64,000 nt of DNA from Miltoncostaea oceani (GCF_018141545.1 NZ_CP064356.1:2803001-2867000), one strand, 5' to 3'; positions 33,562 through 43,489 are shown, counted from the stretch's first letter. The notes: generated by a model not told the origin, from the sequence alone. Made by a program: numbers and translations.

Positions 33562-33840
33562 CTAGTTCGGGATCAGACCCTCGGAGGAGAGCAGCTCGCG
33601 CGCGTCCGCGAGCGTCGTGCCGTGGCCGGGGACGATCGCGTCGGACGCGTGGAGGTCGTCGGCCGGCAGCGGCTCGCCGGTCGCGATGACGGTGTCCACC
33701 AGCTCCGTCAACGCCGCCGCGAACGCGGCGTCGTCACCCGCGTCGGCGGCCTCCTGGACGCGGTCGTCGATCGCGTGCACCGCGGCGAACGCCGCGTCGT
33801 CGAGCTTGTACTGGCCCTCGCCGAGGATGCGGACGATCAC
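33562..33840 (-). CDS. pspAA: PspA-associated protein PspAA
   Basis: A 92-residue protein with the family start MIVRILGEGQYKLDD and end DARELLSSEGLIPN. PspAA members are small helical partners of PspA and occur directly after it. The ATG overlaps the pspA stop by 4 bp (ATGA, 33837-33840). Its partner role is inferred from co-occurrence; no catalytic residues are present. Confidence 0.88.
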   Translation of the reverse strand: MIVRILGEGQYKLDDAAFAAVHAIDDRVQEAADAGDDAAFAAALTELVDTVIATGEPLPADDLHASDAIVPGHGTTLADARELLSSEGLIPN

Positions 33841-34583
33841 GACGCCTTCCCCCCGCCCTCGATCTGGTCGGGGGCCGGCGACGACCCCGCGCCGATCTCG
33901 CCGCGGAGGCGCTCCAGCTCGGCGTCCACGCCGCTCGACACCGACAGCTGGTCCAGCTCCCGGTCGATGGAGTCCCGCCCGTCGGTGACGTCGGTCAGGG
34001 CGCCGGACTCCAGCAGCTCGTCGATCGCGCCGGCGCGGGCCCGCATCGTCTCGGTCTTCGACTCGGCCCGCTCGATCGCCATGCCGACGTCGGCCATCTC
34101 CTCCGACACGCCGCTGAAGGCCTCGCCGATCTTCGTCTGCGCCTCGGCCGCGGTGTACTGGGCCTTGATGGTCTCCTTGCGGGTCCGGAACGCCTCGACC
34201 TTCGCCGTCAGCCGCTGCTCGGCGAGCACCAGCTTGTCCTGCTCGGCCTGCAGGGTCGCGCGCTGCTCGTCGATGCTCTGCAGCTGCAGCTGGACGCCCT
34301 TCTTGCGCTCCAGGGCGACGCGGGCGAGGTCCTCGCGGTTCGCCCCCAGCGCCTGGCGCGCCTGCCCGTCGAGCTTCTCGACGCTCTGCTCCAGCTTCGC
34401 CGCCTGCAGCTCCAGGCGCTTCTTGCTGGTCGCGACGTCGGCGACGCCGCGGCGCACCTTCTGCAGCAGCTCGAGCTGCTTCTCGTAGGAGTAGTCGAGC
34501 GTCTCCCGCGGGTCCTCGGCCTTGTCGAGGGCCTTGCTGGCCTTGGCCTTGACGATCGTCGTGAAGCGGCCCATCAGGCCCAT
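33837..34583 (-). CDS. pspA: PspA/IM30 (Vipp1) family membrane-protecting protein
   Basis: A 248-residue ESCRT-III-like coiled-coil protein that oligomerises on stressed membranes. Residues 1-25 (GLMGRFTTIVKAKASKALDKA) form the amphipathic membrane helix, EDPRETLDYSYEKQLE follows, and long heptad-rich helices occupy about 30-190. The tail is acidic and flexible. The frame is open upstream to 35303 in antisense DNA; ATG 34583 is where homology begins, preceded by AGGAGCC. It is divergent from a CoA-transferase gene with only 51 bases between starts. Confidence 0.94.
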   Translation of the reverse strand: MGLMGRFTTIVKAKASKALDKAEDPRETLDYSYEKQLELLQKVRRGVADVATSKKRLELQAAKLEQSVEKLDGQARQALGANREDLARVALERKKGVQLQLQSIDEQRATLQAEQDKLVLAEQRLTAKVEAFRTRKETIKAQYTAAEAQTKIGEAFSGVSEEMADVGMAIERAESKTETMRARAGAIDELLESGALTDVTDGRDSIDRELDQLSVSSGVDAELERLRGEIGAGSSPAPDQIEGGGKAS

Positions 34584-34634
34584 CGCGTGGCTCCTCTCGT
34601 GCCGTGCGGAACCGGCCGAGGATAGCATCGGCCC

Positions 34635-35849
34635 GTGTCCGCCCCTCCGCTCACGGGCCTGCGGGTCCTCGACCTCTCCCACAACCTCGCCGGTCCGCTG
34701 ACCACGATGCACCTCGGGGACCTCGGCGCCGAGGTCGTGAAGGTGGAGCGCCCCGAGGGGGACGAGTGGCGCGAGCACGAGCGCATCCCCGGCCAGCCGG
34801 GCCGCGGGCGGCACTACATGCAGGCGAACCGGAACAAGCGGGCCGTCTGCCTCGACCTCCGCCACGAGGGCGCCCGCGCCGCGCTGCACGACCTGATCGC
34901 CCGCGCCGACGTGCTCGTCACCAACATGCGCCCCGGCGTCCCGGAGGCGCTCGGCTTCGGGTGGGAGGAGGCCCGCGCCCTCAACCCCGGTCTCGTCTAC
35001 TGCGAGATCTCGGCGTTCGGGCCGGACGGGCCGCGGGGCGGACGGCGCGGTTACGACCTGATGGCCGAGGCGCTCGCCGGGTTCATGCCGCCGAGCATGG
35101 CCCGCGAGGGCGAGGCGCCCGCCGGCTCCCCGATCCCCATCAACGACACCGCCCTCCCCCTCCTCGCCACGACCGGCATCCTCGCCGCCCTCATCGAGCG
35201 GGGGCGCACCGGCCGCGGCCAGCGCGTCGAGGCGACCATCCTCGGGTCGGCCGTCGCGTTGAACGCCCACTCCCTGGTGCGCATCGAGGGGCTCCCCGGC
35301 CACGGCGTGCCGACGTTCTCACGGGCCTTCTACCGGGCGTACCGCACCGCCGACGGCTGGATCGCCGTCGCCGCCTACGCGGAGCGGCTCGCCCGGCTGC
35401 TGTGCGACGTGCTCGGGCACCCCGGGCTCCTCGACGCGCCGCCGTGGGACGACCGCGCCGCGCGGGTCACCCGCGAGCCGGAGCTGGTGGAGCTGCTGGC
35501 CCCGGCGTTCCGGGAGCGCACCACCGCCGAGTGGGACGACGTCCTCGCCGCGGCCGGCGTGCCCGCCGCGCCGGTGCGCGAACGCGACGACCTCTTCGAC
35601 GACCCCCACGCCCGCGCGACGGGCCTCGTCGAGACCGTCGAGGACGACGAGGTCGGCTCCGTGACCATGACCTCCCCCGTCGTGCGCCTCTCGGAGACGC
35701 CGGGGGCGATCCGCTTCACCGGACGGCACCTCGGGGCGGACACCCGTGAGGTGCTGCGGGAGCTGGGGCGGTCCGACGCGCAGATCGACGCGCTCGTCGC
35801 GGACGGCGCGGCGGTGTGCCGGCCGGCCGCGACGGGGCGGGACGCCTAG
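34635..35849 (+). CDS. CaiB/BaiF family III CoA-transferase
   Basis: Transfers CoA between organic acids by a class III mechanism. 404 residues, the family norm. Visible: LRVLDLSHNLAGPLTTMHLGDLGAEVVKVE (read in pieces, 9-38), the RNKRAVCLDL segment, DVLVTNMRPGVPEALGF and GYDLMAEALAGFM with the catalytic Asp region. Substrate is unknown (candidates include carnitine, bile-acid, oxalate or aromatic acids). No partner dehydratase or dehydrogenase genes are near. It ends with TAG at 35847-35849, sharing CTAG with the sigH stop. Confidence 0.92.
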   Translation: MSAPPLTGLRVLDLSHNLAGPLTTMHLGDLGAEVVKVERPEGDEWREHERIPGQPGRGRHYMQANRNKRAVCLDLRHEGARAALHDLIARADVLVTNMRPGVPEALGFGWEEARALNPGLVYCEISAFGPDGPRGGRRGYDLMAEALAGFMPPSMAREGEAPAGSPIPINDTALPLLATTGILAALIERGRTGRGQRVEATILGSAVALNAHSLVRIEGLPGHGVPTFSRAFYRAYRTADGWIAVAAYAERLARLLCDVLGHPGLLDAPPWDDRAARVTREPELVELLAPAFRERTTAEWDDVLAAAGVPAAPVRERDDLFDDPHARATGLVETVEDDEVGSVTMTSPVVRLSETPGAIRFTGRHLGADTREVLRELGRSDAQIDALVADGAAVCRPAATGRDA

Positions 35850-36550
35850 CGCAGGTCGAGGACCTCGCGGCTGCGCAGGTGCGTCTGCACCTTGCGCTTC
35901 ACGCGCTGCAGCGCGTTGTCGACCGTCTTCGGGGTGCAGTCGAGGCGGCCGGCGATCTCCTCGTAGGAGCGGCCCTCGAGGTACATCGTGAGGACGCCGC
36001 TCTCGAGGCCGGACAGCGACTCGCCGAGGCAGCCGACGAGGCTGCGCAGCTCCTCGGAGGAGATGACCTGGGAGATCGGGTCGCCGACAGGATCGTCCGG
36101 GAGGACCTCGGCGAGGGACATCTCCTGGTCGCCGCTCGCGCCGGCGCGCGTGTGGCTGAACGAGACGTAGGTGTTGAGCGGCGAGTGCTTGTTGCGCGCG
36201 GCCGTCTTGATCGCGGTGATGATCTGACGGGTGACGCACAGCTCCGCGAACGAACGGAACGACGCCTCGCGGTCCGTGCGGTAGTCGCGCACGGCCTTGA
36301 AGAACCCGATCAGGCCCTCCTGCACGAGGTCCTCGTTCTCGCCCCCGGCCAGGAAGTAGGCGCTGGCCTTCATGCGGACGAAGCCGCGGTACTTCTCGAT
36401 CAGCCGGTCCATCGCGGCCGCATCACCCGCCCGCGCCCGTGTGATGAGGGCGCGATCCTGAATCTCGATCCAAGGCTGAGGCTTGTGCCCGTCGGGCCGG
36501 TCGGCGCGCCCCCGTGATGAGGCTTGAGCTCTTGAGAACGCGATGGTCAT
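35846..36550 (-). CDS. sigH: SigH-type RNA polymerase sigma factor
   Basis: A 234-residue sigma-70 family protein closest in look to Bacillus SigH (sigma-30). Region 2: DRLIEKYRGFVRMKASAYF, GGENEDLVQEGLIGFFKAVRDY (region 2.2) and SFAELCVTRQIITAIKTA (2.3/2.4). Region 4: LSGLESGVLTMYLEGRSYEEIAGRL and a recognition helix TPKTVDNALQRVKRKVQ. It directs RNAP to a second promoter class. It follows rlmB at 121 bases and has its own promoter-like sequence. Its place after cysS-rlmB is the Bacillus place. There is no anti-sigma gene adjacent. Confidence 0.92.
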   Translation of the reverse strand: MTIAFSRAQASSRGRADRPDGHKPQPWIEIQDRALITRARAGDAAAMDRLIEKYRGFVRMKASAYFLAGGENEDLVQEGLIGFFKAVRDYRTDREASFRSFAELCVTRQIITAIKTAARNKHSPLNTYVSFSHTRAGASGDQEMSLAEVLPDDPVGDPISQVISSEELRSLVGCLGESLSGLESGVLTMYLEGRSYEEIAGRLDCTPKTVDNALQRVKRKVQTHLRSREVLDLR

Positions 36551-36619
36551 GGGCTTTCTCCCTGGTTCAGCCCTCGACCTTCAAGCTGAACTCAAGCGTT
36601 TGGATGTGACGAGTTGCGC

Positions 36620-36649
36620 ATTGTTATCGTCCGCACAAAGGCGAGTCAA
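36620..36649 (-). promoter_or_regulatory. Candidate sigH promoter
   Basis: The minus strand reads TTGACT (36649-36644) and, after about 15-17 bases, GATAACAAT (36628-36620). This lies in a visibly AT-richer tract than the rest of the window and 70-100 bases before the sigH ATG, which is preceded by GGGAGAAAGCCC. The -35 box is good, the -10 alignment is ambiguous. Confidence 0.5.
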
Positions 36650-36671
36650 TGCGACATTGCCGCAAATAGCG

Positions 36672-37384
36672 TCATTTCGGCATGTGCAACGTTGCATACA
36701 GCAGGATGGCCGAGGCGACCGAGATGTTGAGCGACGCGACGCGTCCCGCCATCGGGATGGTCGCGAGGTGGTCGCACTCCTCGCGCACCCGGGGACGCAG
36801 ACCCTCGCCCTCGGCGCCCATCACGAGCAGCACGTCCCGGGGCCACGCGATCGTCCGGTAGTCGCGGCCGCCCTCGGGGTCGGCGCCGATCGCGACCCGT
36901 TCGCCGCCGCGCGCGTCGTGCAGGAACCCGACCATGCTCCCCACCCGGGCGATCGCCAGGTGCTCGACCGCGCCCGCCGACGCCTTCGCCACCGTCGGCG
37001 TCACGCCGGGGCTGCCGCGGCGGGGGATGACGATGCCCGCCGCCCCCACCCCCTCGGCGACCCGCGCGATCGCCCCGAGGTTGCGGGGGTCCTGCGCGCC
37101 GTCGAGGCAGACGACCGGGCCGTCGCCCTCCAGCACGTCGAGCGGGTCGGCGTACGGGTAGGGGTCGGTCGTCGCGACGACGCCCTGGTGGTCCGACGAC
37201 CCGGCGAGGCGCCCGAGCTCGTCGCGGGTGCGGGTGACCACCGGCACGCCGGCGAGCCACGGCTCGTCCGCGAGCGTCGCGAGGACGGCGACCTCGTGCA
37301 GCGGGCGCCGGCCCGCGGCGATCAGCTCGCGGACCGGGTTGCGGCCGTAGACCCTCTCGGGGCCGTCGTCGCGGCCCCGGGCGC

Positions 37385-37388
<4 letters not shown>
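36672..37388 (-). CDS. rlmB: 23S rRNA (guanosine-2'-O)-methyltransferase RlmB
   Basis: A 238-residue SpoU-type methyltransferase that methylates the 2'-OH of a guanosine in the 23S peptidyl-transferase region. The N-terminal substrate-binding domain begins ERVYGRNPVRELIAAGRRP. The trefoil-knot SPOUT motifs are DGAQDPRNLGAIARVAEGVG, LVMGAEGEGL and IPMAGRVASLNISVASAI. ATG 37388 overlaps the cysS stop by 4 bp. The open frame above that point is shadow of cysS. Confidence 0.95.
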
Positions 37389-38778
<1,390 letters not shown>

Positions 38779-38782
<4 letters not shown>

Positions 38783-39243
38783 CGCTGCTCCAGCAGGGCG
38801 ACGGCGGTGCAGGCGACGCCCTCTCCCCGTCCGAGCGCCCCGAGGCCGTCGGTGGTCGTGGCGTGCACCGTGACCGGCGCCCCGGCGATCGCGCTCATGG
38901 CCCGCTCCATCTCCTCGCGGTACGGGGCCAGCCGCGGGCGCTCGCAGACCGCGACGGCGTGGGCGTTCACGACGGTGAAGCCGGCGGCGGCGACGCGGTC
39001 CAGCACGACGCGCAGCAGGCTCTCGCCGGAGGCGCCCTCCCACTCGGGCGCGCCGGGCGGGAAGACGGCGCCGATGTCCGGCTGGCCGGAGGCCGCGAGC
39101 AGCGCGTCGCAGACGGCGTGGGCGATCGCGTCGCCGTCGGAGTGGCCGACGAGCCCCTCGTCGTGGGCGACGTGGACCGTCCCCAGCATCAGGGGGCGGC
39201 CCGGCCCGAAGCGGTGGGCGTCCACGCCCGTGCCGACCCTCAT
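38779..39243 (-). CDS. ispF: 2-C-methyl-D-erythritol 2,4-cyclodiphosphate synthase
   Basis: Fifth enzyme of the MEP route to isoprenoids. 154 residues, trimeric fold. Visible metal ligands: GTGVDAHRFGPG (Asp and His, 4-15), GHSDGDAIAHAVCDAL, the DIGAVFPPG loop and the TTTDGLGALGRGEG substrate motif. It starts at ATG 39243, overlapping the PHP gene by 4 bp; the frame upstream belongs to shadow. Operon with ispD suggests coordinated MEP flux. Confidence 0.95.
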
Positions 39244-40103
39244 GCCCACCGCAGCTCCACCTGCGAGGGCTCGCGGCCGGCGAAGCGGGTGATCGTCTCG
39301 TAGCCGGCGCCGCGCAGGGCCGCCACCGCCGTCGGGTAGTCGCGGGCGACGTCCTCCGGCGAGTGGGCGTCGCTCGACAGGGTGACCGGGACGCCGGCGC
39401 GCCGGAACCGCGCGAGGAGCGACGGCTCGGGGTAGAGCTCGCCCACCGGCTTGCGCAGGCCCGCCGACGAGCACTCCACGGCGACGCCGGTCTCGGCGAT
39501 GGCGGCGACGGCGTCGTCGAGCAGGTTGTCCATGTCGGGGGGGATCCGCCGCCCGAACACCTTCGGCAGGTCGGGATGGGACATCACGTCGTAGAGCCCC
39601 GAACGCGCCGCGGCGACGAGCTCCTCGAGGTACCGCGACCAGAGCTCCGCCACGGGGAGGCGGCGGTCGCGGTCGGGGTCGGTGGGGTCGTCGATGGCGT
39701 GTCCGTCGAGGAAGTGGACCGACCCGAGCACGACGTCGAAGGGGCGTCCGTCGAGGAACGCGCCGATCTCGTCGCGGCGGTCGGCGAGCCAGTCCATCTC
39801 GATGCCGACGAGCACGGGGAGACCCGACGCGCGGGCGGCCGTGACCGCGTCGACGTAGGCGTCGACGTCCTCGGTCGACTCCTGCCGCCAGAAGTCGTTC
39901 GCGAGCCAGTCACGCGCCGCGGCGAAGCGGTAGACGTGCTCGGTGACGGCGATCTCCCCCACGCCCCGCGACCGGGCCCGCGCGACGTAGCGCCCGATCC
40001 AGCCGGCGGAGAGGTGGCCGCCGTCGGCGTCCCACCGCGGGGCGGCCGCTGCGCGGGGGCCGACGCCGTCCGGCTGCAGGTGCATGTGGTAGTCCGTGAG
40101 CAC
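39240..40103 (-). CDS. PHP-domain phosphoesterase (histidinol-phosphatase-like)
   Basis: A 287-residue PHP TIM-barrel hydrolase. Metal-binding motifs: DYHMHLQP (5-12), EIAVTEHVYRF, GIEMDWLADR, VLGSVHFLDGHA and SDAHSPEDVARDY. This set is that of HisK-type histidinol phosphatases, but no his genes are adjacent and many relatives have other phosphoester substrates. It sits between ispD (11 bases upstream) and ispF (ATGA overlap), an unusual insertion in the MEP operon. GTG 40103 begins the fold; the frame continues open above it. Confidence 0.85.
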   Translation of the reverse strand: MLTDYHMHLQPDGVGPRAAAAPRWDADGGHLSAGWIGRYVARARSRGVGEIAVTEHVYRFAAARDWLANDFWRQESTEDVDAYVDAVTAARASGLPVLVGIEMDWLADRRDEIGAFLDGRPFDVVLGSVHFLDGHAIDDPTDPDRDRRLPVAELWSRYLEELVAAARSGLYDVMSHPDLPKVFGRRIPPDMDNLLDDAVAAIAETGVAVECSSAGLRKPVGELYPEPSLLARFRRAGVPVTLSSDAHSPEDVARDYPTAVAALRGAGYETITRFAGREPSQVELRWA

Positions 40104-40114
40104 GGTCGGTGATC

Positions 40115-40810
40115 CTACTCGCGGGCACGGGCGGCCAGGACGGCCTCCGCCAGGGCGCGATCCGCGGGGGTCGTGACCTTCAGGTTCGGGCCGCCGCTCT
40201 CGACGAGCCGCACCCTGCCGCCCGCCGCCTCGACCATCGACGCGCAGTCGGTGGCGGCACCCAGCGCGCCCTCCGCCGCGGCCCGGTCGACGGCGCCGCG
40301 GAGCACGTTTGCGGCGAACGCCTGGGGCGTCTGCGCGCCCCACAGGCCCTGCCGCGGGAGGGTGGCGTCGATGACCCCGCCCTCCCCGGCACGCTTCAGC
40401 GTGTCGACCACGGGGGCCGCGGCGATCGCCCCGTCGGCGCCGTCCGCGGCGTCGAGCACCGCGCCCACCAGCTCCGGGGACAGGAGGGGGCGGGCGGCGT
40501 CGTGCACCAGCACCGTGCCCGCCGCGGCGGGCGCCGCCGCCAGGCCGAGGCGCACCGAGTCGGCCCGGCTGTCACCACCCGGGACCACGGTCAGCGGCAC
40601 CGCCGTCGAGACGGCCGCCCCCACCTCGTCCTCCCGGCCGGGCGGGGCCACGACGACGAGCGCGTCGATGCGACCGCTGCGCTCGAGGGCGGCGACGCTC
40701 CAGGCGAGCATCGGGCGGCCGGCGAGCGGCATGAGCGCCTTCGGCACCCCCGCCCCCATGCGCACGCCGGCGCCTGCGGCGACGAGGATGGCGACCGTCG
40801 GACTGGGCAA
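40115..40810 (-). CDS. ispD: 2-C-methyl-D-erythritol 4-phosphate cytidylyltransferase
   Basis: Couples MEP to CTP, the third MEP-pathway step. 231 residues. Visible: ILVAAGAGVRMGAGVPKA (nucleotide loop), PGGDSRADSVRLGL, VLVHDAARPL and the C-terminal NLKVTTPADRALAEAVL. The ATG at 40810 is divergent from the small gene at 40875. With ispF it forms the conserved ispD-ispF pair of the Bacillus-like block. Confidence 0.95.
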   Translation of the reverse strand: MPSPTVAILVAAGAGVRMGAGVPKALMPLAGRPMLAWSVAALERSGRIDALVVVAPPGREDEVGAAVSTAVPLTVVPGGDSRADSVRLGLAAAPAAAGTVLVHDAARPLLSPELVGAVLDAADGADGAIAAAPVVDTLKRAGEGGVIDATLPRQGLWGAQTPQAFAANVLRGAVDRAAAEGALGAATDCASMVEAAGGRVRLVESGGPNLKVTTPADRALAEAVLAARARE

Positions 40811-40874
40811 TCCCTCTCCCCCGTGGAGATTCCGTCATGGAGGCGCGAGCCGGAGCCGAGATGATGTCAGGACG

Positions 40875-41069
40875 ATGGCCACCGACACGACGACACCGAC
40901 CCCGACACACCCCGCGGCCGAGGCGATCCGGTTGCGCGCCGCATGGTTGTGCGGACTCGGCGAGGACGAGCGGGAGGCGCTCGCCACGGTGCCCCTGCGC
41001 CAGGTGGACGCCCTGTTCGCCGTCTGGTTGGACGTCCGCGGCCCCGTCGGCCAGCATGGGGGTGGATGA
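40875..41069 (+). CDS. Small conserved-type helical protein, unknown
   Basis: A 64-residue protein: Thr-rich start (MATDTTTPTPTHPAAEAIRL), then two short helices with LCGLGEDEREALATVPL and a C-terminal WLDVRG. No domain name is known to me. Its stop overlaps the DUF72 start by 4 bp (ATGA, 41066-41069), so it is the first gene of a two-gene unit. ATG 40875 is preceded by an AGGAC motif. The frame is open far upstream as ispD shadow. Confidence 0.6.
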   Translation: MATDTTTPTPTHPAAEAIRLRAAWLCGLGEDEREALATVPLRQVDALFAVWLDVRGPVGQHGGG

Positions 41070-41812
41070 GCCTCCACGTCGGAACCTCGGGCTGGGCGTA
41101 CCGCGAGTGGCGGCCCGCGTTCTACCCGGAGGGACTCCCCCAGGACGGGTTCCTCGCCCACTACGCCCATCGACTGACGGCGTGCGAGATCAACGCCACC
41201 CACTACCGGCTGCAGACCGCCGACGCCGTCGCCAACTGGGTGGCGCAGACGCCGGAGTCGTTCCGGTTCGCCACGAAGGCCCACCGGCGCCTCACCCACG
41301 GCCGCGTCCTGCCGCCGCACGGCGGGGGCGAGGCCTTCCTGGCCCGCTTCCTCGCGTCGATCGCCCCGCTCGGCGGGCGCCTCGGGGCGGTGCTGCTGCA
41401 GATCCCGCCGGAGAAGGAACGCGACGACGGCGCGCTCGCCGACCTGCTCGCGTGCCTGCCGCCGTGGCTGCCGGTGGCGCTCGAGTTCCAGCACCCGTCG
41501 TGGGACGTCCCCGCCGTCGCCGAGCGCGTCGCGGGACACGGCGGGACGATCTGCCTCTCGGAGACGGAGGGGGCCCTGCCCGAGCGGCTCCCCGAGGGGC
41601 CGCTCGCCTACGTCCGGCTGCGGGCCCCCGCCTACGACGACGCGTCACGCCGCGGGTGGCGTGACCTCCTCGAGCGTGAGGCCGCGGACCGCCCGGTCTT
41701 CGCGTTCGCCCGGCACGAGGGCGTCCCCGCCGGCGATCCCCACGCGGGCGTCGGCCTCGCCGAGTGGCTGCTCGGGCTCGGGGACGAGGGCGAGCTGGGG
41801 GTCGAGCTCTGA
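41066..41812 (+). CDS. DUF72 family protein
   Basis: A 248-residue TIM-barrel-like protein of the DUF72 (YecE) family. The start MSLHVGTSGWAYREWRPAFYPEG is cut into the motif GTSGWAYREW, then EINATHYRLQTADAV, FRFATKAHRRLTH and GAVLLQIPPE follow; all are hallmarks. Function is not established. The last 168 bases (41645-41812) overlap antisense with the open frame of the GGDEF/HD-GYP gene. The stop at 41810-41812 lies past the family's usual end. Confidence 0.88.
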   Translation: MSLHVGTSGWAYREWRPAFYPEGLPQDGFLAHYAHRLTACEINATHYRLQTADAVANWVAQTPESFRFATKAHRRLTHGRVLPPHGGGEAFLARFLASIAPLGGRLGAVLLQIPPEKERDDGALADLLACLPPWLPVALEFQHPSWDVPAVAERVAGHGGTICLSETEGALPERLPEGPLAYVRLRAPAYDDASRRGWRDLLEREAADRPVFAFARHEGVPAGDPHAGVGLAEWLLGLGDEGELGVEL

Positions 41813-43489
41813 CGCGCCGAGGCGGCCCGCGGCGGCGAGCCCCTCGAGGAGGATGACGAGCGTCGGGTCGAAGTGGGACCCGCCGCAGCGGCGGCACTCG
41901 GCGAGGGCGTCCGCGACGCTGAGCCGCGGCCGGTGGGCGCGGTCGCCGGTCATCGCCTCCCACGCGTCGGCCAGCGCGATGATGCGGGCGCCCTCGGGGA
42001 TCTCGTGGGCGCGGAGGCCCGTGGGGTAGCCGGCGCCGTCCCACCGCTCGTGGTGGTGGCGGACCCAGGAGGTCTGCTCCACGTCGAGGATCCCGGGGAC
42101 GATGCGCGCCCCGAGCGTGGCGTGCTCCTTCACGTGTTCGTACTCGGCGGGCGTCAGGCCGCCGGGCTTCAGGAGCACCGCGTCGGACACGCCGATCTTG
42201 CCGACGTCGTGCACGATGGCGGCCTCCCGGAGCTGCTCGACGCGGGCCGCCGGCCAGCCGAGGCGCTCCGCGAGGGCGACCGCGAGGTCGGCGACCCGGT
42301 TGGAGTGCGCACGGGTGCTGGGGTGGCGCGCGTCGACGGCACGCGCGAGGGCGCGGATCGCGGCGAGGGAGCTCTCGCGCGCGAGCTGGGAGGCGTGGTC
42401 GCCGGCCGAGAGCTGCGTCACCACGTCGGCGCGGTACGGCACCGTCATGTCGCGGCCGGAGCGCTTCGCCCAGTAGAGCGCCCCGTCGGCGAGGCGGAAG
42501 AGCTCGGACGGGTCGCCGCCCGCCGTCGCGAGGTCGCAGACGCCGATCGACACCGTCTGGCGCGTGACGGGGCCGAGCGGCGTGGCGCTGACGTCGCGGC
42601 GCAGGCGCTCCGCGGCGCGCACGGCGCCGGCGACGTCGCTCTCGGGCAGGAGCCACGCGAACTCCTCACCGCCGACGCGGGCGACCATCTCGCCGTCCCG
42701 CACGAGGGCGCGCATCCGGTCCGCGAGGGCGACGAGCACCTCGTCGCCGGCCTGGTGGCCGAGGGAGTCGTTGACGGCCTTGAAGGCGTCGAGGTCGAGC
42801 AGGATGAGGGCGAGGGCGCCACCGTGGCGGCGGGCCCGGCCCGTCTCGGCGAGCAGGCGCTCCTGGAAGGCCCGGTGGTTGGCGAGGCCCGTGAGGGAGT
42901 CGGTCGCCGCCTGGGCGGCGAGCCGGGCCCGGTCCTCGGCGTTGGAGATCGCGACGGCGACGAGCTCGGCGAAGTCGCCGAGCAGGGGTCCCGCCCCCGC
43001 GGGACCGGCCGGGTTCTCGCTCATCACCGTCAGGACGCCCCATTCGGCGCCGTCGACGCGGATCGGCGCCGTCAGCGAGCAGTGGGGGGCGGGGCCGGCG
43101 AGCTCGGGGGAGATCCACGACCCGGCGACGACGGTGGCGCCGCCGCGCTCGGTGCGCAGCACGCGCGCGGACTCGCAGTGCATGACCCCCGCCGCCTCGC
43201 GGGCGACGAGGTCGAACAGCTCCTCCAGGTCGCGGCGCTCCGCGACGGCCGTGGCGACGCGGCGCAGCGCGGCCTGCTCGAGCTGGCTGGCCGCGAGGCT
43301 GGCGTGCAGCTCGCGCATCTCCCGCGAGAGCGTGTCCATCGACTGGTCCATCAGGTAGCGGCCCTCGTCGAACTGCGTGTAGGACCGGTCGACGCTCTCG
43401 AGCAGGCGGGCCCACGACCCGGCGTCCGGCGGCGGCGCGCCGGGCACGAGCCCCGCCTTGCGCAGCTGGCGCACGAGCAGCCGGTGCAT
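41645..43489 (-). CDS. GGDEF and HD-GYP cyclic-di-GMP signalling protein
   Basis: A 614-residue protein with both c-di-GMP making and breaking domains. Residues about 60-200 form a GAF-like sensory region. The GGDEF domain (about 205-370) has VGGEEFAWLL, an intact active site. The HD-GYP domain (about 400-550) has IVHDVGKIGVSD, HHERWDGAGYPTG and ADAWEAMT, also intact. ATG 43489 shares a base with the FIST stop (TGATG); GTG 43492 is an alternative. The last about 55 residues (ELDPQLALVPEPEQPLG onward) are translated from DNA antisense to the DUF72 gene and may not be natural homologous sequence. The pair with FIST suggests a sensor-to-second-messenger unit. Confidence 0.88.
   Translation of the reverse strand: MHRLLVRQLRKAGLVPGAPPPDAGSWARLLESVDRSYTQFDEGRYLMDQSMDTLSREMRELHASLAASQLEQAALRRVATAVAERRDLEELFDLVAREAAGVMHCESARVLRTERGGATVVAGSWISPELAGPAPHCSLTAPIRVDGAEWGVLTVMSENPAGPAGAGPLLGDFAELVAVAISNAEDRARLAAQAATDSLTGLANHRAFQERLLAETGRARRHGGALALILLDLDAFKAVNDSLGHQAGDEVLVALADRMRALVRDGEMVARVGGEEFAWLLPESDVAGAVRAAERLRRDVSATPLGPVTRQTVSIGVCDLATAGGDPSELFRLADGALYWAKRSGRDMTVPYRADVVTQLSAGDHASQLARESSLAAIRALARAVDARHPSTRAHSNRVADLAVALAERLGWPAARVEQLREAAIVHDVGKIGVSDAVLLKPGGLTPAEYEHVKEHATLGARIVPGILDVEQTSWVRHHHERWDGAGYPTGLRAHEIPEGARIIALADAWEAMTGDRAHRPRLSVADALAECRRCGGSHFDPTLVILLEGLAAAGRLGASELDPQLALVPEPEQPLGEADARVGIAGGDALVPGEREDRAVRGLTLEEVTPPAA

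Noticed and set aside
36685-36696. Perfect palindrome TGCAACGTTGCA as an operator
   Set aside because: It lies inside the last codons of rlmB (TAT GCA ACG TTG CAC), where coding explains it.
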